Of a stretch of DNA of 64,000 bases, positions 54,826 to 61,297 are shown one piece after another. Numbering within the stretch: position 1 is the stretch's first letter; the number at the start of each line of letters is the position of its first letter. The position numbers were made by a program, and so were the translations under genes. The notes under the pieces are model-generated. The model saw only the letters and a list, made by a program, of their open reading frames with translations, had not been told where the DNA came from and did not search any database. Origin of the DNA: Yersinia frederiksenii ATCC 33641 (GTDB lineage: Bacteria; Pseudomonadota; Gammaproteobacteria; Enterobacterales; Enterobacteriaceae); the NCBI RefSeq assembly GCF_000754805.1, contig NZ_KN150731.1, positions 3,831,886 through 3,895,885 of the forward strand, read 5' to 3'.

Positions 54826-54883
54826 ATTTTTCTCACATTCAACATCAGTTAGCGAAAGCGTTCGATAACAGAAACAAGCTTTT

Positions 54884-54981
54884 TACCCTTCATGTTTCAA
54901 ACTGCATGTGCGTTGGCTGCACTCCATCACCCGTCGGGCCAGTGCTTGCCGTCTTTCAGCAATTCGAATTATTTTGGGTAT
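54884..54981. repeat. ERIC-type repeat, copy 3 (internally shortened)
   Basis: Outer ends TACCCTTCATGTTTCAAACTG and AATTCGAATTATTTTGGGTA are the typical Yersinia ERIC ends. The centre (GCGTTGGCTGCACTCCATCACCC then GTGCTTGCCGTC) lacks about 30 bases of the usual 127, so the core palindrome is partly deleted. It lies in the upstream region of the fumarase gene. Confidence 0.7.
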
Positions 54982-55701
54982 AGCCAATCGAGCCTATCTA
55001 TTTTTAGCCATGATCTTACTATAGATTGTCTGACTTAAGCGACGGCTCCTCCCTCTTTATAAAGGATGGATCTCATTTTCCGCACTTATCGATGGCTCTA
55101 ACAGCATGATGGTGGGACACTGACCGACCGCCAGCAGATAACTCTGCTATCAGCGGGCTTTTTACCGCTAAATTCTGAATGTTGTGCTGCTACGTCACCG
55201 TGCTTAAGGCCCCAAGCTAAGGGCGCTGAATCACTCTTTTGTCCCTATCTTCTGCCCCTGTTTTTCGATATTGACGACTGATAATCCATGCCGTCGGTAG
55301 GCATTCGCCGGTATTTTCATCACTTAGTGTGCTTTTTGCATAATCATCTGGCTTTTTGACAGTGCCTCCTTCTGCGGCTTGCCGCAACCATCTGCAGTTT
55401 TTCCCTCATTGCCATGCCAAGAGAGTCAGACATGCTCGGCAATAAAACGTCAGGCTTGTGGTTGGCCAAAGATCATCGGACATCGTGAAGGTGATGCGCT
55501 GTCATTTGGGGACGGTGTAACCGTATTTAGCAAGTCGTGGGATGTGGATGAACGGAATGATAGAGAACGATGAATAATGAAAAAAATCACGTTATAACAG
55601 TGGGTTAACTCTCATCCCAAGCAGGCTGCTGTTGTTAAATTTTTCATTGCCTATCTCCCCCAACGTTATATGAATCGCAGTTTATTACAGGGGAAATGTA
55701 G
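54982..55701. other. Gene-poor stretch between fumarase and fimbrial genes
   Basis: About 720 bases with no ORF I can defend on either strand. It should contain the fumarase promoter (left part, minus strand) and fimbrial control DNA (right part). Small ORFs here have no family motif or ribosome-binding site. It may hold decayed sequence. Confidence 0.5.
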
Positions 55702-55721
55702 GAATAAGGAAATCCTTATTC
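55702..55721. promoter_or_regulatory. TAAG-type palindrome upstream of the fimbrial operon (possible RcsB/RcsAB box)
   Basis: GAATAAGGA-AA-TCCTTATTC is a perfect palindrome 114 bases before the pilin ATG. Its core TAAGGAAATCCTTA agrees with the RcsAB box TAAGAATATTCCTA at 10 of 14 positions, including both outer TAAG/TTA arms. An RcsC-like kinase gene closes the same cluster. Confidence 0.5.
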
Positions 55722-55771
55722 TTTTAGAAATGACGATTCTATAGCATAGCCGCCATCAATTGAGTTTGAAC

Positions 55772-55804
55772 AAAAAAACAGCACATTGTTGGCTGTTTTT
55801 TTTT
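55772..55804 (+). terminator. Terminator-like hairpin in front of the pilin gene
   Basis: AAAAAAACAGC/GCTGTTTTTTT, an 11-base stem with loop of nine and a long T run, ends 30 bases before the pilin ATG. If the promoter lies upstream it is an attenuator in the leader; otherwise it insulates the operon. Confidence 0.6.
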
Positions 55805-55834
55805 ATATCTATAGTAAAACCTAGGAATATCAAC

Positions 55835-56365
55835 ATGAAAACAATCGCTATCAAAACAACCCTGGCTTCCCTGATCTTGATTGGCCTGTCAAGCAACGCT
55901 TTTGCTTATGATGCGCAGATTAATATCACCGGCGAGCTGACTGAATCCACTTGCTTGATCAACGGAGCCAGTAGCCCGGCCGTTAAGAACGTCACTCTGC
56001 CAACTCTGTCCAAGTCCTCACTGACCAGCGCCAACTCTTGGGCTGGTCGCGTTCCTGTTAGCTTCCAGTTGTCAGGTTGTGACGTGGGAACCACGGGTGC
56101 CACGGCCACGTTTGAAAACGGTACCAATATCAGCGCTAATGGCAATATGAAGAACCTGGCTGGCACCAACGCTGCAACCAACGTGGAAGTCCAACTGTTG
56201 GATGCAAATGGTGATGCAATCGACTTGGCGACAGACACCGTGACCACCCCAATCACCGGTGAAGCTGGCACTCTGCAATTCTATGCGCAATATTTCTCCA
56301 AAAATGGCGCCGCGACTGCCGGTCAGGTGGTCTCACACGTTGAATTCTCAATGAACTACAACTAA
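55835..56365 (+). CDS. Major fimbrial subunit (chaperone-usher family)
   Basis: A 176-residue secreted pilin. The signal peptide ends SNAFA near residue 24. The mature protein has the conserved Cys pair (STCLINGAS and LSGCDVG), alternating beta-strand pattern and the penultimate Tyr (SMNYN) used for donor-strand exchange. ATG 55835 follows CTAGGAATATCAAC; the 25-codon extension reads through the leader hairpin and is unlikely. It is the first gene of the cluster. Confidence 0.9.
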   Translation: MKTIAIKTTLASLILIGLSSNAFAYDAQINITGELTESTCLINGASSPAVKNVTLPTLSKSSLTSANSWAGRVPVSFQLSGCDVGTTGATATFENGTNISANGNMKNLAGTNAATNVEVQLLDANGDAIDLATDTVTTPITGEAGTLQFYAQYFSKNGAATAGQVVSHVEFSMNYN

Positions 56366-56372
56366 ATCCCCT

Positions 56373-56404
56373 AGGGATACCCGCGATACCGGTATCCCCT
56401 TCTT
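56373..56404 (+). terminator. Attenuator between pilin and usher genes
   Basis: GGGATACC/GGTATCCC (56374-56381 with 56391-56398) is followed by CTTCTTTTTT just after the pilin stop. Partial termination here would give excess pilin over usher, as in many fimbrial operons. Confidence 0.8.
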
Positions 56405-56443
56405 TTTTAAGGGTATCAGCAACAAAGTGCCCTTAAAAAAAGA
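56401..56443. repeat. Second inverted repeat between pilin and usher genes
   Basis: TCTTTTTTAAGGG and CCCTTAAAAAAAGA (about 56400-56412 with 56431-56444) form a 13-base inverted repeat whose left arm overlaps the T run of the first hairpin, so the two structures could compete or act as an RNA stabiliser. Confidence 0.5.
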
Positions 56444-56494
56444 ATTTCATCACGCTTTATTATCCTACGGCTCACCCTTCCCGGAGAAATATTC

Positions 56495-59101
56495 ATGTTT
56501 GCTGGCTTCATAAACTTACTTGCCCCCCGTCAGACACGTCAGATCTTTATGACTAGTCTGTTGGCTATGGCGGTAAGTACGGCTGCCCATGCCACAGACA
56601 ATGACTCTCCGGAACTTGCCGAGTTCGACCCCGGTTTTTTCCGCGGTCTCAGTGGTCAGGCTGCCGACCTTTCCCGCTTCAGCAAAGGCAATGCCCTGAC
56701 ACCCGGCCACTATCGCTTTGATGTCTACGTCAATGAAGTGTGGGTAGGGCGTCAAGAGATTGCTGTCACCCATACCGCTCCTGAGACGGAGGTGAACTAC
56801 TGTTTTACTCCTGAACAATTGCTGCAATGGGGGCTGGATGCCAGCAAACTTCCCGAGGCGGCATTGGCCCAAAAAGCACTGAAAGACGAGAAATGCTTTG
56901 ACGCTGCGAAATTTATTCCCAGTTTTAAGCTGAGTGCCAACACCGGTGAGCTGATGCTGGATATCACTGTGCCCCAGGCATTTATCGGCTCACGCCGTGG
57001 TGTTGTTGCGCCTGAACTCTGGGATCATGGCGTTACCGCAGGTTTCGTCGGCTATAACCTCAACGCTTTTCATACGGATAACCGCGATGCTGGCAATACC
57101 ACCCAGTATTTTGGCGGATTTAACAGTGGGATTAATCTGGGGGCTTGGCGGTTGCGCCATAACAGTAGCTATACCCGGACTGACGGTAGTTCTGGTCACT
57201 ATCAGGCTATTAGTACCTACGCCCAGCGTGCTGTCGCGTCGCTCAAGTCACAGCTTACGCTGGGACAATATTTCACCCCCGGCGACCAGTTTGATAGTGT
57301 GCCGTTTACTGGTATGCAGCTAACCAGCGATACCCGCATGAATCCCGATACTGAGAATGGATTTGCCCCGGTGATCCGCGGAATAGCCAACTCCAACGCC
57401 AAGGTTACCGTCCGCCAGGGCAGTAACGTGATCCACGAGACCAGCGTGCCCCCAGGCCCGTTTGCCATTGACGATCTCCACAGTACCGGTTACTCCGGCG
57501 ATTTACTGGTGACTGTGACGGAAGCCGACGGACAGGCCCGCACCTTTACCGTGGCCTATGCGGCAGTCCCCCAGATGCTGCGGCCGGGCGCGTCACGTTT
57601 CAGCCTGTCGATGGGGCAATACCGCGACAGTAATCTCAACAATACCCCCAATTTTTTGTTGGGCACTTGGCAGCAAGGGATCTCCAACCTGATAACTACC
57701 TATACCGGCGGCATCGTTGCCAATCAGTATCAGTCGTTGCAGGGCGGGTTGGCATTAAACACCGGACTGGGGGCATTGGCGGTGGACATTACCCAGTCAC
57801 GGGCTACTGGTCTGAAGGGCAATGCCAGTGGCATTGATGAGCAGATGCAGGGACAGAGCTACCGAGCAACCTACAGTAAGCTGCTGCCAGAAACGCGCAC
57901 TAACTTTACCTTGGCCGCCTACCGTTTCTCGAGTGATGGCTATCTGAGTTTTGGTGATTTTGCCCGGGCTCGTAGTACCCAGACACCGACATTTAATGAC
58001 ATGGGGAGCCTGCCCGGTATAACTGGCGGCGTTTCCGAGTCTGCCCGGCCGCGCAACCGCTATCAGCTGAATATCAGTCAGCCGCTGGCTGAGGGCTACG
58101 GCAACCTGTTCCTCAGCGGGTCGGCGCAGAACTATTGGCATAACGGCGGGGGTACCAGCACCACGTTTCAGGCGGGTTATGGCAACAGTTACCGCTGGGG
58201 TAGCATTAACATCGGTGTCAGCCAGACAATCGGCTCGGCGGGCCAATCGGACACGCAATATTTGACCAGCGTCAGTATTCCATTCGGCAACCATTCACGT
58301 GCGCCGATGCTAACCACCTCGCTCAACTATAGCGACAACAAAAACACCACCGCGCAGACCACCCTGAGCGGAACGATGGGTGAGTATAGCCAACTGAGCT
58401 ACAGCGCGTTCGGCAGCAGTAATCAGGCTGATAGCCACCGCGCCAATTCGCTGGGCGGGAACGTGCAGTACAGTTCTCCCTATGCGGTAATGAACGGCGG
58501 TGCCAGCAGTGGCAGCAGCAATCGGCAGTTGAATCTGGGACTGAGTGGCAGCGTGGTCGCCCACCCAGGTGGCGTCAACCTGACGCAGTATCAAGGGGAA
58601 ACTATGGCGGTACTACAGGCCAAAGGTGCGGAAGGTGCCACCATCAGCAGTAATGTCGGCGCGGCCATCCAGAGCAATGGTTATGGGGTCGTCTCCGGGC
58701 TGATGCCATACCGCCAGAACGACATCGCCCTCGATCCGAAAGGGACGTCGCAGAACGTGGAGATCCTGGGCAGCTCCCAGCAGGTGGCTCCCAGCGCTGG
58801 GGCTATCACGATGCTGAAATACGAGACTGAGACTGGTGCTCCGGTGATGTTGCAGGCCACCCGGACGGACGGTAAACCGATCCCGCTGGGGGCAGAGGTA
58901 CTGGATGACAAGGGACAATATCTGACAATGGTTGGCCAGGGCGATCTGATCTTTGTGCGCGGTCTGGCTCCCCAAGGGCAACTGGTGGTGAAGTGGGGGC
59001 AAGGGGCTGATCAGCGCTGTTCGCTACCATACAGCTTACCGGCCAACGCGGACAAACAGCAGAATTACCTGAAAGTCGCGGCGAAGTGCGTGCTGCAATA
59101 A
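56495..59101 (+). CDS. Outer-membrane fimbrial usher
   Basis: An 868-residue usher that assembles and threads pilins through the outer membrane. The signal peptide ends AVSTAAHA near 33. The N-terminal domain contains AEFDPGFFRGL and the chaperone-binding region; RFDVYVNEVWVGRQEI follows. The 24-strand barrel with the plug (VTVRQGSNVIHETSVPPGPFAIDDLHSTGYSGDLLVTV region) fills the middle. The C-terminal domain has the conserved Cys pair (QRCSLPY and AAKCVLQ). Length is normal. It sits between pilin and chaperone genes. Confidence 0.93.
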   Translation: MFAGFINLLAPRQTRQIFMTSLLAMAVSTAAHATDNDSPELAEFDPGFFRGLSGQAADLSRFSKGNALTPGHYRFDVYVNEVWVGRQEIAVTHTAPETEVNYCFTPEQLLQWGLDASKLPEAALAQKALKDEKCFDAAKFIPSFKLSANTGELMLDITVPQAFIGSRRGVVAPELWDHGVTAGFVGYNLNAFHTDNRDAGNTTQYFGGFNSGINLGAWRLRHNSSYTRTDGSSGHYQAISTYAQRAVASLKSQLTLGQYFTPGDQFDSVPFTGMQLTSDTRMNPDTENGFAPVIRGIANSNAKVTVRQGSNVIHETSVPPGPFAIDDLHSTGYSGDLLVTVTEADGQARTFTVAYAAVPQMLRPGASRFSLSMGQYRDSNLNNTPNFLLGTWQQGISNLITTYTGGIVANQYQSLQGGLALNTGLGALAVDITQSRATGLKGNASGIDEQMQGQSYRATYSKLLPETRTNFTLAAYRFSSDGYLSFGDFARARSTQTPTFNDMGSLPGITGGVSESARPRNRYQLNISQPLAEGYGNLFLSGSAQNYWHNGGGTSTTFQAGYGNSYRWGSINIGVSQTIGSAGQSDTQYLTSVSIPFGNHSRAPMLTTSLNYSDNKNTTAQTTLSGTMGEYSQLSYSAFGSSNQADSHRANSLGGNVQYSSPYAVMNGGASSGSSNRQLNLGLSGSVVAHPGGVNLTQYQGETMAVLQAKGAEGATISSNVGAAIQSNGYGVVSGLMPYRQNDIALDPKGTSQNVEILGSSQQVAPSAGAITMLKYETETGAPVMLQATRTDGKPIPLGAEVLDDKGQYLTMVGQGDLIFVRGLAPQGQLVVKWGQGADQRCSLPYSLPANADKQQNYLKVAAKCVLQ

Positions 59102-59242
59102 ATTATTTAGCCCGACCACGCCGGGTTGAATAATCAATGAAAGTGGCCGTTGCCACGAGCCAAAGAGCCTGCACAGTTGTTTTTTTGTCACTATGATTAT
59201 GTAAAACGCAGGCATCTCTCATTTTTTAGGACGACATTAATC

Positions 59243-59980
59243 ATGAACAGATCGCGGATTATCCCCCTCCTTTTTGCTGTGCTGTGCAGTTGGGTATTTC
59301 AGGTGCAGGCCAATGTGGTCATTTCCGGTACCCGGCTGGTTTACCCGGCAAAGGATCGTGAAATCACGGTCAAAACCACGAATATGGGTAAAGAGCCCTC
59401 AATGGTGCAGGTGTGGATCGATCGCGGTGATCCCAATAGCCGTGCCGATAATGCCAATGCTCCTTTCCTGATCACTCCCCCGTTGGTGCGCATTGAGCCC
59501 AACAAAGGACAGGCGTTTCGCATCGTGTTTACCGGCGCAGCACTGCCGAAAGATCGGGAGTCGATATTCTGGTTCAACCTGCTCGACGTGCCGCCGCTGC
59601 CGAAAGACGCGGAGGCCAATGTGATGCAGGTTGCTTACCGTTCGCGTATCAAACTGTTTTATCGCCCTGACGGGTTGGCGGGTAACCCGGTTAAGGCTGC
59701 CGAATCCCTCACCTGGTCGCGGGGAGCTCCGGGCAAAAGCGGCGTCGCGCTACAGGTGCGTAACAATAGCCCCTTCTATGTCTCGTTGGCCAATGTCAGC
59801 CTGAAAAGCGGCAGTGCGGTGTTTAAAGATACCGAGGGGAAAACCCTACCCCCGTTCAGCACAGAAGATATCACGCTGAAAGGTGCGGGTGCGTTACCAA
59901 CGGGGCAAACCAATGTGACGTACAGTTGGGTCAATGACTACGGCGCAGCCGTTGAGCAAACCACGCCACTGACGCCATGA
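59243..59980 (+). CDS. Periplasmic fimbrial chaperone
   Basis: A 245-residue PapD-like chaperone with signal peptide ending VFQVQA (about 23). VVISGTRLVYPAKDREITVKTTN gives the N-terminal strands, NKGQAFRIVFTG the G1 strand, and ESIFWFNLLDVPP plus RSRIKLFYRPDGLAG the family signature with the conserved Arg/Lys. It folds pilins and delivers them to the usher. ATG 59243 follows TTTTTAGGACGACATTAATC; the 31-codon extension lacks a site. Confidence 0.92.
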   Translation: MNRSRIIPLLFAVLCSWVFQVQANVVISGTRLVYPAKDREITVKTTNMGKEPSMVQVWIDRGDPNSRADNANAPFLITPPLVRIEPNKGQAFRIVFTGAALPKDRESIFWFNLLDVPPLPKDAEANVMQVAYRSRIKLFYRPDGLAGNPVKAAESLTWSRGAPGKSGVALQVRNNSPFYVSLANVSLKSGSAVFKDTEGKTLPPFSTEDITLKGAGALPTGQTNVTYSWVNDYGAAVEQTTPLTP

Positions 59981-60022
59981 CCAACAGGTTTACCATCTGC
60001 GGCACCAGACAGAGTTCGGACG

Positions 60023-61135
60023 ATGAATACTCACTTTCAGAAGATGATAAATAGAATGAAAACAAAGCAAGCATCGCGCACCAGATTGTTTGCGCTATCG
60101 CTGTGTGGCATGGCGTTGGCAGTTCTGGGCAGTTCCCAGGCCTATGCTGTTATTACTATATGCAACCCAACGCCGCCGATTTCTCTCTCGTTCCCGACGG
60201 TGGTTTTTGAAGGCGGGGCGGATGGCCCGACCATTGGCCAGCCTATCTCGAGCGGCTGGGGGGCTGTGATGAACAGCCCCAACTTCCTGACCGGCGATGC
60301 CGACTGCCTAATTGATAGAGGTATTATATTGCCTACGTACAATGGGGCGGTAGTCCCGGGTATCACCTATACCGAGGATGGCCAGATTTACCCGATATAT
60401 ACCACCAGCGTACCGAGTATCGGCATCATTATGGGGATAAAAGCGACGGGGGTGGCGGATTACAAGCCGGTAATGCGCCCTCCAGATATTATTTTCTACC
60501 CAAACCCCAGACCATCACGAGGCATGGGGATAACCATCCATGCCAAACTGATCGTGATTGGTCGCCTAACCAGCGGTGTTTACCCTATTGCCAGGCAGGA
60601 ACTGGTCAATGTTTATGCCAATGGTTCGGTCGCGAATACGGCCACCTATGGCAGCACTTTGATGCTCGACGCCAGCACGGTGATCATTAGGGCCAGCACC
60701 TGCCAGATGAGCAGTGCTACCACGCAGAACGTGCGGTTGCTGCCGGTCAGCAAGAACCAGTTCTCCGGCGTGGGCACATCGGCAGGTGCCGACGCTAATT
60801 TCTCGCTGACGACACTCTGCGGCAGCGGCGTCAAGCTGTACGCCACGATGACCGATGGTTCCGACCCCGGCAATACCGGCAATATACTCAAACCTGCTGA
60901 GGGGACCACCGCATCGGGTGTGGGCGTCCAGATACTCCGTGATGGCTCGCCCATTTTCTTTGGTCCTGACTCCTCTATGTCAGGGAATACCAACCAGTGG
61001 TACATCGGCACTGCTAGCAGCGGGGGGAGTGAGCTCTTTACCATCCCACTGAAGGCCAGATATGTACAGACAGAGACGGGCATGGTGGCAGGAAGCGTGA
61101 AGGCCAGAGCTACCGTGACCTTTTCTTACCAGTGA
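60023..61135 (+). CDS. Fimbrial tip adhesin (two-domain)
   Basis: A protein of up to 370 residues with a signal peptide ending GSSQAYA. The N-terminal half (about 45-210) is a unique domain with Cys in ITICNPT and GDADCLID, as in tip adhesins. The C-terminal half is pilin-like with Cys pair (RASTCQMS and LTTLCGSG) and a terminal TFSYQ. Its length, about twice that of the pilin, fits a receptor-binding tip subunit. Start is uncertain: ATG 60023, 60044 or 60056; the last begins right at the signal peptide (MKTKQAS). Ligand unknown. Confidence 0.85.
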   Translation: MNTHFQKMINRMKTKQASRTRLFALSLCGMALAVLGSSQAYAVITICNPTPPISLSFPTVVFEGGADGPTIGQPISSGWGAVMNSPNFLTGDADCLIDRGIILPTYNGAVVPGITYTEDGQIYPIYTTSVPSIGIIMGIKATGVADYKPVMRPPDIIFYPNPRPSRGMGITIHAKLIVIGRLTSGVYPIARQELVNVYANGSVANTATYGSTLMLDASTVIIRASTCQMSSATTQNVRLLPVSKNQFSGVGTSAGADANFSLTTLCGSGVKLYATMTDGSDPGNTGNILKPAEGTTASGVGVQILRDGSPIFFGPDSSMSGNTNQWYIGTASSGGSELFTIPLKARYVQTETGMVAGSVKARATVTFSYQ

Positions 61136-61156
61136 CCGCGGTATTTAACAACCATA

Positions 61157-61180
61157 AAAACCGGCGAATCTGCCGGTTTT
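61157..61180 (+). terminator. Intrinsic terminator of the fimbrial operon
   Basis: AAAACCGGC/GCCGGTTTT with loop GAATCT, ending in four T, begins 21 bases past the adhesin stop. Confidence 0.85.
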
Positions 61181-61297
61181 AACGGCAAGACGGTATTGGT
61201 GAGACACCGTCAGCCCTGAACCGAGAGTTGCAAAAACAGGTAGCAGAATAAGGCTTACCTTATATCACTCGCCTCAGAATCTTCTTACGCTGTTGCT

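Noticed and set aside
55379-55573. 64-codon ORF between fumarase and fimbrial genes
   Set aside because: No start signal and no family resemblance; the surrounding stretch looks non-coding or decayed.
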